Source: Paraphysoderma sedebokerense
Lineage: Eukaryota > Blastocladiomycota > Physodermatomycetes > Physodermatales > Physodermataceae
DNA: 64,000 bases
Direction of reading: 5' to 3'
Assembly: GCA_025602915.1 (NCBI GenBank)
Contig: JAHLJZ010000071.1
Coordinates: forward strand, 54,263 to 118,262
The notes under the pieces are model-generated. The model saw nothing but the letters and a program-made list of their open reading frames with translations, was not told the DNA's origin and made no database searches. Positions 20,272 through 32,602 of the stretch are shown piece by piece; position 1 is the first letter of the stretch, and every line of letters starts with the position of its first letter. Position numbers and translations under genes: made by a program.

Positions 20272-22281
20272 CATTACAGATTGAAATTACTAATGAATAC
20301 AGAATTTTTACCGCCTACTACATAAGGATCCTGAACTCATTAGTGCTTTCAACATTATAAATCCTGATTTGTATTTCCTCAAATACATTCTAGCCATTGT
20401 CGTCGCCTAAATCTCTTTCAATTCCATTACAGAAGGAGTAATTTCAATCTGTAACAAGAGGGAAAGATATTAAAGCGACAACAATCGGCAAGGATGTATT
20501 TGAAGAAATACAAGACAGGATTTACTTATGCTGAAACTAATAGTGAATACAGAATTCTTACGGGCTATTTATACTACAAAATATGGATGGATAGCGTTAT
20601 GGCCACGAAAACTAATATATTAAATCATGCTAATTGTCAAGAAACACAAAAGGCCAAGATCACATCATATTAAATTTCAAATGTCTTTAACTTTCTTCAT
20701 CTAAGTTCACTTGATTCCTTACAGGTTCGAAACAGATAGTTAGAGAATTACCCGTTTCCCATGAGTTATTGAGAGACACAATACTAGATACTCTATATAT
20801 ATCGAGGCCAATTATTTTTGAGTTCATGTTTGAAGTCACTGCTGACTGTCGATTGAACTGGTAAATTTAAAAACTCAAAAGCGCGTTTTAATCGTGTTGA
20901 TGGCCGCCCTCTAAAGAGTTGTTCCTTCTGCAAATATTTCACTGGTTGAGATTAGACACTTTGGAAAAACCCTAGATTGAGTCAACGTAGAATGGAATAT
21001 TAGAATAGAAGATTAGCATCCAGCGGGTACTCTTAAGGGTTGGTGACTTGTTGTATATTAAATAATTCTGCCGACAGTTCTCATAGATTCTGGTGCTCAA
21101 GGGTTTGCTTATATCAATGAAGTTTCTGAACATATCATATAGAGTCCTTTAGTGTAACTATCCCATTCCTGTTGCTGCCGCCGATATACAGGCCTATCGC
21201 AAATGTACCTATCATACCATCACCCATCCTTGATTCGTATGAATCGTTAAACCTCTTCATCTCTAATTATCCTACCATTTTCGAATTATCTCTTTTCATG
21301 CTAGTCCTGATTTCACTCCAATACTTCTTCCTCCAATTCAAGCATCATCCGCATTCCGCCGCGTATCGATAGATGTAGCCTTGTCCACTTGCTCCATCAG
21401 CCGTTAACAACCCGACCGCCTACAAATTTACAATCCATTATCCACGCTGTTGTTTTAAGTCATGTGCAACGAAATCATAGGATGCCTGAATGATCTTGAC
21501 AGATATGAGGAAGCTATTGGATAGGATTTATGGAGACGGGTTGATAACAATGCTGGCACGTTGAACAGACTGTTATCAGTTTATTTATAAATCTGAATTC
21601 TATATCGAGTCGCAGTGCCCCAGATCTATTTTTGGATGATGCTAGAGCCCATGGAAGACAATTTAAAATTTCTGGTTAAATAGTCTGATTCTTCCATGCA
21701 ACCGTCTGTGAGAGTCGAATAGGTTGCGAATGATAGTAGGATGTGAGGTCATCTTTGGTTTTCAATTAATTCATATGGCGCCGAGTGGCAGCCGGCTTCT
21801 CTTATCCATGCCCGTGCAGTCACGTTCTACTTCGGGTTGACAATCACATTCAGCAGGCCAGGCTGGGAGGGAGAGACGCACTTCCGGGTTGGCTTATCAC
21901 GGCGTACTGGGCTCATGGGCATGGTATCTGGTATATCTGGCTCAGCAGCGTATTGTGCACGAGTGGTGCTGTGATGGTGTGATTGTTCCATTTCCGTTGT
22001 TCTGCTTGTAGCCCTGAAAATCTGCTTGTGAATCAACTGGTGAACGGGTGTGAACGAAACCTTCGACCCGAGAGTTGAAACGGGAAGCGGGAGAAGCGGG
22101 GTTAGAGTTTTTTAATTTTTTGTCTCGTAGACTTTTTGCATGTCACAAACTCTTGTCGCTGTTCCTCCTCATCCACAATACAGACAACACATTCTAAACA
22201 TTATCAGAAGAGTCTAATTATCCCCCTTTTCTCGACTCGAGTCTCGCTTCTTTTCGGGCAAAATATACCACAGCACGAGTC
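20272..22281. other. Gene-poor region between repeat A and the RhoGEF gene
   Basis: Besides the inverted-repeat element, no gene is supportable. A frame at 21172-21372 (hydrophobic, no ATG) and a locally GC-richer patch at about 21775-22000 are open on both strands for 60-70 codons but match nothing. The last 200 bases presumably hold the RhoGEF promoter. Confidence 0.4.
20274..20560. repeat. MITE-like imperfect inverted repeat beside the duplication edge
   Basis: Two arms of about 85 bases, 20335-20419 and 20462-20547, are imperfect reverse complements (roughly three quarters matching by eye), for example gatttgtatttcctcaaata against tatttgaagaaatacaagac. Nested in it, 20274-20290 is an exact 17-base inverted match to 20438-20454, and gaatacagaatt recurs directly at both ends. 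There is no coding capacity. The form fits a small non-autonomous DNA transposon or a remnant of nested insertions; no target-site duplication was identified. Confidence 0.6.
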
Positions 22282-25200
22282 ATGTCGTCCGCTTCAGCAT
22301 TCTACGATGCCATCTTATCCTCTATATTGCTGTGGTCCAAAACCATCGTTTTGGCTGCCCTGCTGGTTCATGTTCCGAGTATATTAAAGGCCCTACTCTC
22401 CAGTCCTCATTCATCATCACAATCTTCAAACACCAAAAGCCAGCCGAAATCTTTAAATGACTCGCAGCACCAGGCGATTTCAGATGAAACCCTCCCTTCA
22501 CCACCACCTGTAAATTGCTCAGGATTAAATATAAACGTAGAAAAGAACGAAGAAGTTACAAGGAAATTAGAACCTAGAGATTCTGTTTATAGTGAAAACA
22601 ATTTTCATGTTCACCAAGTCAGACATTCTCGCCCTTCCTCTACAAATTACGAATGTGGCGACACTTTCTCTTCTCCTATCAAAGAATCGACAAGTAGACT
22701 ATCCGCATCGCACCAGTCTTCGTTCTCCAGTGATTTTGAACACGACGATAACATGGTACCATTGAATCTATTGACTGGAGATGATTTTTCTACCGGTGAT
22801 GAGGTTGAATCCCACCGGAAACCCGAGCTGAACAGAAGCCGGCAAGAAGATAATACATTCATAATTAAATCCGAGCCACCCTCATCTGCCTCAACTCAAT
22901 CCTCAACGAGACGATCGATAAAAAGGAAACCGGTTCCGTCTCTCGACTTTTTCTCACTTCCTCCACATATCCCAAAATCAGTTAACGAATCCGCGGTTGT
23001 GGCATCCAGTCCATCAGTTTGCGGCTCCATCGCTTCAACATGGGTGACCTACGAAAGTGATCACCCGTTGGACTCCGACATGGAGTCTACGCATACTTCT
23101 CACCGTCATCAAAACTCTGCAGTTCGCCCACCTAAAAGGAACCGGCCTACCCGTCGCCCCGTCTCCTCCTCGAGTACATCATCCGTTCGCATCCCCACTC
23201 CCGATTCATCCAACGAGTCTAATTCCGATTACTCTTCCGGCGACGTATGCGATTTAAGCTCAAAAGAATTGACAGAGTTCCCTCTCGTCCCGACCAATGT
23301 GGCAAAATTATTATTAGATTACAACAACATATACAGCATCCCGTCGAATGCGTTCCAAGACTTTTCAAATTTAGAAGTATTGGATTTAAGTAGCAATAGA
23401 TTACCTGATTTGCCGGATTCTATTGGTAGCTTGGGGAACTTGAAAGAGTTATATTTGAGGGGAAATTTATTGCTCAGGTTACCTGATGCTTTGGAAAGAC
23501 TCACAAATTTGGAGATTCTCGATGTCAGCTGTAATGAATTATATGAACTCGGTACATCACTTGCTATATGTTACAACAGTTGTTTATAATATTATTAACT
23601 CTTTTGCTTTGTTATTTGTTTCTTCTCTCAGGACCGTATGTTCGCACCATGACAAGTCTACAGCAGATTGATGTCCGACACAACAAATTGCGAACATTGC
23701 CGTCGGAGCTTGGTCTTCTCATAAATACTTTAACTTGCTTACTCTTGGACGGAAACCAATTTGAATCGTTTTACAAGGATTTAACTCAACCGCTGTTGGC
23801 CAAAGCTGCTGCGTCTCCTGGTATCACTTCACATCGCCGTACCCTTTACGCCGCTGACTCTGGCCACGGTTCATCGTTAACGCTGTCTTCAGATTCCTCA
23901 AGTAACGGTCGCAGCTCGAAACCGAATCAAAGATTTTCGGCTGAACCTTATCCTACTGCGCATCATTCGGCCTCCAACGATTCTGAATTAACAAGAGATG
24001 TAATCGCGAAACGACGAATCACGTCTGCCCCACTTCTTGGTCGAGGAGAGCATCAGTCGAATTTGTTGTCGCCGATGATATACAAAGAATCATCCTTGGA
24101 GCCTATCAGCGAAAGACGAAATAGCGCGCAATCTGATCTTCCTGAACTACCCCCTTTATCGCCTGTTGGTGCCCTGTTTCCTGACCTTCCTGTTCCTTCT
24201 CATCATCGAGCGAGTGCCCCGCAGGTGAGCGACTCGGAGCTACGTGGTTACCCTTCGCCTCATCCGCCTCGAACTGTATCTGCCACATCATCAGTATGCT
24301 CATCCCCGAATGTTACTCCAGCGTCTCCACCTCTCCGTCGTCCGTCGACGCCCCCAATCTCAATTTCGAGCGCGAATCCGATATCCCCCATCGTACCCAT
24401 CCCTCCCGTGATTGCCTTGCAAAATGCAGATAACCTTCCCACACCTCTATCAACCCCTCAACTTCCCTCTTCCTCGCCAAACCTCAATTCACCTTCCCCC
24501 AACGGAAAATCTCGCCCCAGTACTTTATTCTCCCTATTTTCCCGCAAAAAGTCTCACGATTTCAGTTCATCCTTTAATTTTTCGTCACAGTCTCCTGCTG
24601 ACATCACTTCATTGGCTCTTAAAAAGTTATTGGAGTATCTAAGGGATATGTACGATTTGGATGAAACAAACAGTCAAGAAAATTTAGTACGTCTGAGGAG
24701 ACGTGAATGGGATGTCGAGAAAGATGTCGAAAATGGTGATGCTGGACAAGTGATTGATGAACCGAAAACGACGGAGGAGGAAGAAGAAGAAAAAAGAAAG
24801 AAAAAATTAAAAAGTATGGTTGTTTTTGTCATCGTTCTGTATGCGGTGATTGATATTAACTGTCGCCCCGTTTTATTTTTCACATTGATAGAGCAAGAAA
24901 ATATTCAGCGACGTCACAAAATTGTGGCCGAAATTTTATCAACAGAACAGACTTATATATCGGAGTTAGACAAACTGGTTCAGGTAAGATTACGATTCAT
25001 CTTAATCCTTGCTTATTCCCTCTTAACCCTCTCAGGATGTATTCTAACTTTTTAATGAATTTCTGATCTTGGTAGATTTATCTCAACCCTCTGGAATCAG
25101 CGCCGTCGCCGTCATTGTTGACAAGCGATGAAATCAGATTTGTCTTTTCCAATATCCGGAGTATCCTGCAGTTTCACCAAGATTACTTCTATAAAGGATT

Positions 25201-26547
25201 GCAAAAAGTGACAGACTTGGCGGAACAAAGTATTGGGAAAGTGTTTGTTGAACACGTACGTTTAAATCGTTTTCGGATATAAATCAAAATTCTTCTCATT
25301 GACTTTTTTGTTTGGGTGGCTTTTTTTAGGGTGCATTCTTTAAAATGTATTCTGTTTATATCAACAATTTTGATAAAGCAAATTCAGAATTAGAAAAATG
25401 GGTGGCCAAACGAAAAAAACTGAAAGCCTTTATGCAGGTTTGTTTACATCTTCACACTTCATCATGCGTCCCTTCTCTACCAGATTTGCTTACACGATGT
25501 ATTATCCATTACAATCAGAAATGCGCGACCCATCCTCTGCATACTCAATTTACGATTCAGTCCTACCTTATTCTACCTATCCAAAGAATTCCCCGCTACC
25601 GATTATTGTTACAGGATTTACTTGATCATACGAAAGAAAGTCATCCTGACTACGGTAATTTAGTGAGGGCGTTGGAAGAAGTGGAAAAAAGGGCTAAAGA
25701 GATTAATGAAAGTAAACGGTACGTATCCGTAGTGAGATTCGATTATATCTATTTTTGGGAAACTCATAATTTTTTTGATTCGCTTTAATGGCGGCAGAAA
25801 CCACGATCTAGCTCATAAGATTGTTCAGATACAGTCTCGAATTAAAGGCACATTTAAGGCACCTCTAGTACAGCCTCATCGTAGATTGATTCGCGAAGGA
25901 ACATTGAAAGTTGCTAAATTTGTCAAATTGGTTCCGAGGGGGTTAGATAAAGTGTTGAAGGAACAAAAAATAGATGACGAATTTTGGTTTTGTCTGTTTA
26001 ACGATATTTTAATTCAGGTGAGTGACTTTTCTTCAATTCTAGTATTCAATGAATTTTATTTTGCGTGTTGACAAATTCTGTTCGTTTTCCTTGGTGTTTT
26101 CTATCGAATAGTGTAAACCCGACGGAGAAAAACTTGAACTTTGGCGCACTCTCCGTCTCAATACTAGACTCGAACCAGCTTCCTTGATAATTCCATCCGA
26201 ACTCGCAAACTCTCATTTCCCAATCGCATCCACCCCATCTGTCTCCACCCCGCAAATTTCCAGTAACCAGTTAGTTCAAAACTATCTAGGCAGTTCAATT
26301 CCCACTCCCGGAACACCGGGGTCAATGGTGAGTTGCAGTGGAAGTATAAATGGGAGTGGAACAATTGGGTTGGATGGTAAAGTTTGGATGAGGTTAGTGG
26401 ATGCACATGTGATATTGTATCTAAGTGGAGACTTGGATGAGGTTGGTTTTGCTTTATTTTGAATATTCAAAAGGTAATGAATCATGTTTGACCTTATTCT
26501 TAAATATTCAGCTTCAAAGTTGGGTCAAGGATATCAATACGCGATAG
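22282..26547 (+). CDS. LRR-DH-PH protein, putative Rho-family guanine nucleotide exchange factor
   Basis: Starts at ATG 22282 with a hydrophobic helix at about residues 10-37 (likely membrane anchor or signal anchor), then about 280 Ser/Pro-rich residues. At least five leucine-rich repeats follow (LEVLDLSSNRLPDLPDSI, LKELYLRGNLLLRLPDAL, LEILDVSCNELYEL, LQQIDVRHNKLRTLPSEL, CLLLDGNQF). A second Ser/Pro-rich linker leads into a DH (RhoGEF) domain: RRHKIVAEILSTEQTYISEL, NIRSILQFHQDYFYKGL, GKVFVEHGAFFKMYSVYINN, QSYLILPIQRIPRYRLLLQD (conserved helix 8). A PH domain follows: RRLIREGTLKVAKFVKL, DDEFWFCLFNDILIQC, KVWMRLVDAHVILYLSGD, ending LQSWVKDINTR. The stop is at 26545-26547. DH domains load GTP on Rho/Cdc42 GTPases for polarity. 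LRR plus DH-PH with an N-terminal hydrophobic anchor is unusual. Confidence 0.88.
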
Positions 26548-28123
26548 TCATTTCAGTCATTATCAAGAGCTCAGTCCACTGCTTTTACAGTTCTATTGTA
26601 TTCTATAGCATATCTTTATACTTTTATAGCTATCGATATTGAATCACTATTATTAGGTTCAGCTTGTAGTTTTAATAGTGGTATATTCTGTAGGTTTTGA
26701 TTTTCGGAAGGGAAAAATGGTTTTAGTTTTATCATACCCATAAGATTTTTATAGTTAGCTTTTGGCATTGAATTACGGAATATGTTAGGTATATTTCTTC
26801 ATTGTATCTACTATCGATTTACTTGGGTCTTCTTGGTGGAAAATTGCGAACTTTGAACTATAAAAAGATGAGTGGTGCGGGAAAAATAGTACTCATAACA
26901 ACGGCAAATGCTGATACAAAGTAAATACTTCTATCATACAGAACGTAATGTAAATGTAAATCATTCAAATGTGCTCGTATTTCTGGAACCTTGTAGAAAT
27001 AGATTTTGAAACGTCATTGAAAGAAGCACAATCTATTATCGGTCTCGTCACCAAGCCACACGCTATCACCTTCATATCAGTAAATCCCAACGCCGGAACC
27101 TCGATGACCCTAAACGACGTTGCGGATAACCGACACTCTACTTCTTTTCATGTTTCCACCCTCCCTATCTCTATTTGATCTTCAATACCGGATTAAAACC
27201 GTCTCATCTCAATTTATCGCTGTGCCCGGCTCCCCGCTTTAGAAATTTGCAAACTCCCCGCCTTATCCGCCGCTAAACGTGAACTTTGATCTCAATCAGA
27301 CTGACGTCATTCACCGAGGTTGACTATACTCCTTTATTGTTGTTGTTTGAATGTAAGTTAATATAGGATATTGGGAATAGATGGGTCTTTTTTTTTAATT
27401 TTGAGTTCATTTTGGTGGCATGATTTTCAATTTAACTGCATGGGGTGGGCGGATTCGAGAAATTTGATTTAAATTAAAAAGAAGAGACACTGGACTGAGA
27501 TAATTAATATCGTTGGCTCACTTTTCGATTTATATTTCATTCGTTCATTCATATTGAAACACAAACTTTCCTTTTTATAAGACTAGAACTACTATTTTGG
27601 GTGAGATTGGTAGTTTGATTTTGAATTGGTAGGTTTCCATTCCTTCTTTGGGACATGTTTGAGTTATTTTGTGGCCTGTTTTTTGAGTTTTCATCTTTCA
27701 GTGTTATTCTTGGGTTATATTGATTTCTTTCAATTGCAGCAGTCTGGGAGGTAACAGATTATACTTGTGTTGGTTTCCGTACTTTGTCAGTTTGTGGCTT
27801 ATCGTGACTTTTGGATATTGCACATCTTCTGGATTTACTATCTAAAGTTGGAACTTTGTTTTTCATTTTTGGATGATTATTTTGGATTAAGTCATATTCT
27901 CTACAAGTTTGAGTTAGCCAAGGCTTCTTAATTTGTGTGTTGCTTCTTGATTTGGCGAGAACGGTGGCCCCCGTTGCTTATTTTAATATTTCGTCTTGTT
28001 TTCCTTTTATTGCAAAGTACATAACCTTAACTTGTCTGGTTTCTGTCCTATTTTGGTTTTTTCGTCGTTCCCATAGCTAGCTGATATATAATCCACACCA
28101 CGATATCTTTTTCTTCCTGCGAT
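26548..28123. other. Long intergenic / 5' region of the trehalose gene
   Basis: About 1.6 kb with many stops in all frames. It includes the RhoGEF 3' end, a CRE-like site at 27302, and a plausible 5'-leader intron (GTAAGT near 27354 to a TTGCAG near 27735). T-rich tracts occupy 27370-28080. No protein gene is supportable. Confidence 0.4.
27302..27309. promoter_or_regulatory. CRE-like palindrome tgacgtca
   Basis: A perfect ATF/CREB consensus 822 bases before the trehalose gene ATG and about 50 bases before a possible leader intron. In fungi such sites serve stress bZIP factors (Atf1, Sko1). Chance occurrence of an 8-mer is about once per 65 kb, so weight is limited. Confidence 0.35.
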
Positions 28124-31100
28124 ATGACTCCGCAAACGATCCCGCCCACACTTTCGGCTTTGGCCGCGCAAAATGGTGTGCCCGCTAACCGTATCATCCT
28201 CGCCACTCATTACCTTCCCTACACTGTGACTCTTTTGGGAACCGCACATCAACAGAAGTACCCAAATTCCGTCATCAACGTTTATTCTCATTCTCATCAT
28301 TTCCCTAACGGCCATTCCTATCGCGACGCCCACCACCACCCTTACAGTAACCACTCACGCTCCAGATCCCGAAATAGTTCAACATTCACTCCATCATCTC
28401 CTGCAACGTCCCCGGCTACTTCTGTTAGCGAACCTCTGACTTCGGATTCGTCGGCCTTGATTGAAGATGGCTCGTTAGACGGAGCAAGTCAAGCGAGCTC
28501 AGAAATTTCTTTCAAATTCTCGACCAGAAGAGGTCATACTGCGCTTTACAGTGGAATGAAAAGTTTAGAAAAAGTTTCTGACTGTATTTACATTGGCTAT
28601 ATCGGATCCGTTTACGATGAGGATGGATATTTGATTGATCTGAATAAACTCGGTGAAGAATACATCGATGCTATCAAAACGCAGTTGCTAAAAGAAAAAA
28701 ACTGCATTCCTGTATTCTTGGATGAAAAGATAGCCGCAGGTCATTACGAAGGTTACTGTAAATGTGGTATGTTCATCGCAACTTATGGATTCTGATGCTA
28801 TCTGATTCGCTTGTTCGAACAACCTTGGGCTGATTTTGTTCCTCAGTTTTGTGGCCTCTATTTCATTACATCTTGTGGGAGAACGCTACAGATGGTAGAA
28901 TGGAAAAAGACGACTGGGAAGCTTACCAATCTGTGAACCAACAATTCGCCGATATTATTTGTTCCATTTATCAACCCGGAGATATCAGTACGTACTTTTT
29001 TCCTGAACATTTCGAGACGCAGTTCTCATTGTTAATTTGGTTTTCTGTTTCCGTAGTTTGGATCCACGATTATCACCTTTTGACTATGCCTTCCATGCTT
29101 CGGAGCCAATTATCCAGCGGCGCTCCTGTCGGTCTTTTCTTGCATACTCCTTTTCCGTCTTCTGAAGTTTTCAGATGTTTACCGAGTAAGCTCCTTTCTT
29201 TTTCAGGGTTTATATATCTTTCGTCATCCTGATTCATCTTACGTAAAAAAAAAGAACGCAAAGAAGTTTTACATGGTATTCTCGGAGCGAGTCTTGTCGG
29301 ATTCCAGGTATTTACTGTTCAGTTCTGAATGATTGTTAACAAACTCTGACTTGTCCTCTTCTGCTGTTAGACATACTCGTACGCTCGTCATTTCATTTCA
29401 TCCTGTACCCGTGTTCTGGGACTGGAATCAAATCCGACCGGTGTCGAGTACAACGGCAGTATGACCACTATTGGTATTTTTCCAATTGGTATTGATGTAT
29501 CTCGTGTGGAGCGTTACAGGTATGTTCTTCTTCCTTATGGCGCTTTGTTTTGCATTATTAATTCTTATTTTGCTTCATGAAGGAAATCTGCATCAGTACT
29601 GCAAAAAATCCAAACTCTTCGGGAACTTTATCAAAACAAGAAAATTATTATTGGTCGGGATAAGCTTGATCAAATTAAAGGTGTTCACCAAAAACTCAGC
29701 GCCTACGAAAAGTTTCTTCAGTTATATCCGCATTTGGCATCTTCAGTTGTTCTGATCCAAGTGACATCGCCGTCGCCGCATTCCAACCCAAAACTTGAAT
29801 CAAAAGTATCAGAATTAGTCGCCCATATCAATGGCAAATACGGGTCAATTGAATTTACCCCAGTTTATCACATTCATCAACATATCGATGCTGAAGAGTA
29901 CTTTGCCTTATTGAGCGTTGCGGATGTCGGTTTGATCACCAGTGTTAGAGATGGCATGAACACTACCAGTCATGAATTCGTAGTTTGCCAGAAGGAAAAT
30001 GAAGAGAAAGGTGTTTTGATTTTGAGCGAATTCACTGGAACCGCCGGAAGTTTGAGTAGTGCAATATTGGTGAACCCATGGGATTATATGGTACACCTAT
30101 CATCCTGTTCCTCCTTTCGTTTTTTCGCAACGGCAGAGTATTAATGTCAAATTCGTCGATTTTGCAGGGAATGGCACACTCGATATACGAAGCCCTGACT
30201 CTTTCGAAAGAAGAGAGATCCTTAAAGCATCAACAACTCTATGACCACGTAACTTCGCACACTGCGGAGTTTTGGGCATCAAGTTTCGTCAAGGAGCTAA
30301 AGGACGCTGTAAAAGGAACCAACGTCGCCAATCCCACACCATACTTAGATATTAAGTCTTGCTTGTCTGATTATCAGAAGGCTAAGAGAAGGTTGCTGAT
30401 GTTTGATTATGATGTGAGTTATGACATTATTATTGCCGCTGTTGAGGGTTGAAATCTGAACATTTTCTTGTTTGTAATAACAGGGCACTCTCACCCCTAT
30501 TGTGAAAACTCCATCTGCAGCGTTACCATCACCGCAAATGCTTCGAAATTTACAGCTCCTTACGTCGGATCCCAAGAACACCGTCTACATTATCTCAGGG
30601 CGTGATCAACAAACTTTGGAAACTTGGTTGGGCAGCGTACCGGGCGTAGGACTGAGCGCTGAACATGGGTGTTTTTTGAAGAAACCATGCTGGGTGTTGA
30701 ATAGTAAAACCAACCAGTTAGATGGTAAAGACTCAAAAGACGGAATGGCCAAATACGGAAAGTGGGAAAACTTAACGGAAGAAATGGATCTTAGTTGGAA
30801 AAAAGAAGTGATTGATATATTCACTTACTATACCGAGCGAACTCAAGGTCAGTTGTTATTTGCAGCAATGCTGTAGATTGATATCTTCGGAACAGGAACC
30901 TTAACTGCTTAATTTGGGTGGTCGTGATTAGGTTCATTTATCGAACATAAACGCGCTTCGGTTACTTGGCACTATCGATTGGCGGATCCTGAATACGGAT
31001 TGTTCCAGGCGAAGGAGTGCCAGAATCACTTAGAAAATGCAATTTTGAGTAAACTTCCTGTCGAAATCCTGATTGGCAAAAAGAATTTAGAAGTTAGACC

Positions 31101-31644
31101 AGTTAGTGTGAATAAGGTTTGTGAGGTGTTAGAAACCGGCCTGGACAAATTTGGCTAAATGCACTGACACCAACGGTTTTAGGGCGAAATTGTCAAAGAA
31201 TTATTGCTAGCTCCCCCCGACGATTCTGGCGCAGGTTCATTTGAGGATTCGCATCTGATTAATGTCTCGCGTCAACAACCGTTGACTGTAAACCCCAATA
31301 CATCACACGCTGCTACTACTACTACACCCACCTCGTCGAATCCTGTATCACCCACTTCACCAACTTTCCAGCTTCATTATGACTTCGTCTTCTGTGTCGG
31401 TGATGACAAAACGGACGAAGATATGTTTAAAATGTTGAGAAAATTATGCCCTGAAGATGAAGCCACCGAATACAATGCGGCCGGCGTCAACAACGATATC
31501 CAGGTTAATTCTACCAATGGCGCTAGACCGAGCATCTACACTGCGACAATTGGCAATCCCGGAAAATTGACCAGTGCAAAATGGCATTTAACTAGCTCAG
31601 AAGAAGTTGTCGATGTTATGGGTACTTGGGTTGGACAGAAATGA
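28124..31644 (+). CDS. TPS2: Trehalose-6-phosphate synthase/phosphatase (TPS2-type, two-domain)
   Basis: Makes trehalose from trehalose-6-phosphate in the cytosol; the phosphatase half is the likely active part. The N-terminal GT20 domain starts ANRIILATHYLPYTVTLLG, then carries a roughly 80-residue His/Ser-rich insertion, then RGHTALYSGMKSL, WPLFHYILWE, VWIHDYHLLTMP, LFLHTPFPSSEVFRCLP, SYARHFISSCTRVLGLE, FPIGIDVSRV, SVRDGMNTTSHEF and LILSEFTGTAGSL. The C-terminal HAD phosphatase has motif I FDYDGTLTPIV, motif II YIISGRD and a motif IV region VGDDKTDEDMF, with a Ser/Thr/Pro-rich insertion just before it. About nine introns; the DYDG motif is split by one. The stop is at 31642-31644 and AATAAA at 31853-31858. 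Whether the synthase half is catalytic, as in Tps1, or only structural, as in yeast Tps2, cannot be settled here. Confidence 0.93.
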
Positions 31645-32602
31645 GCTCTGAATTTGTTAAAGGTTTTGCTGTATAACATAAGTCTCTGCTGTTAAAATTA
31701 CTGTTGTATGATTAAGCGAGTCTTGAGCATTTTTATCGCAATTTTAGTTCTGTATGTTTCATTACTCCTTACCCTGTCGTATTAATATGATATATCAAAA
31801 GCATGTACAACTCATATTTGTCTTTACGTGGATGTGTATAATAGATTTGAAGAATAAAAATATTAAGTGTCAGATCTTCCATTTATTGTAGCGTAAGATT
31901 CAATTGATCCATTAAAATATCTATTGTGGACTACGTTCTGTCTTAACACCGACAGAATTCTCTAGCATTCGCCACCATAGTTTAAGGAACATTCTGGTTC
32001 ATTCTGTTAACTCATCTAACATGATGTATTTTCCGCAATTAACATTGGTGGCGTCCAGACATGAAGTCTTCACTTGTCTTATTGACATGCAGTATCACTT
32101 AAGATTTGCGGAGGGTGAATGTTTGGAATCTTACGCTTTAAACTAAAAAATTAGCGAGTTCGGATTATTAAGTCATCTTTCTGCTACATGAAGTACTTTA
32201 AAAAGTTCATTTGTTGATCTTGTGCATTCTAGCTCATATTTGTACCGAGATTCAAGTCATATTGGTATATGATTCACCTTTCATCCAGAAGACATACCAT
32301 TGATGAGGCGAAATTAAAAAATAAATTAAAGTTTGGCCACCTAGAAATGACTGTCAAACCTGAGTGAATGGATGCGGAACGCAATTAACTTAATGACATA
32401 AACTACAAACATATACAATATATTCTCATATGCTCTTTACACCAGAAATGATATATTACAATGGAAACTTTATAGAGGTAAAGGAATATACTATTGATGA
32501 AAGCAGATACTCGCCTTCGGAAAATTGCATGCAAATGGATAGTTAACTGAAAATGCGCACAACTCATTTGAATAATGCTTATTTTCAACTCTCGACGTCA
32601 AT
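31645..32602. other. Intergenic region between convergent TPS and stress-protein genes
   Basis: 958 AT-rich bases. AATAAA at 31853-31858 is the likely poly(A) signal of the trehalose gene. I see no gene or clear repeat. Confidence 0.4.

Noticed and set aside
21172-21372. Hydrophobic 66-codon frame in the intergenic region
   Set aside because: Starts at TTG, with no ATG, no neighbouring exon and no recognisable motif.
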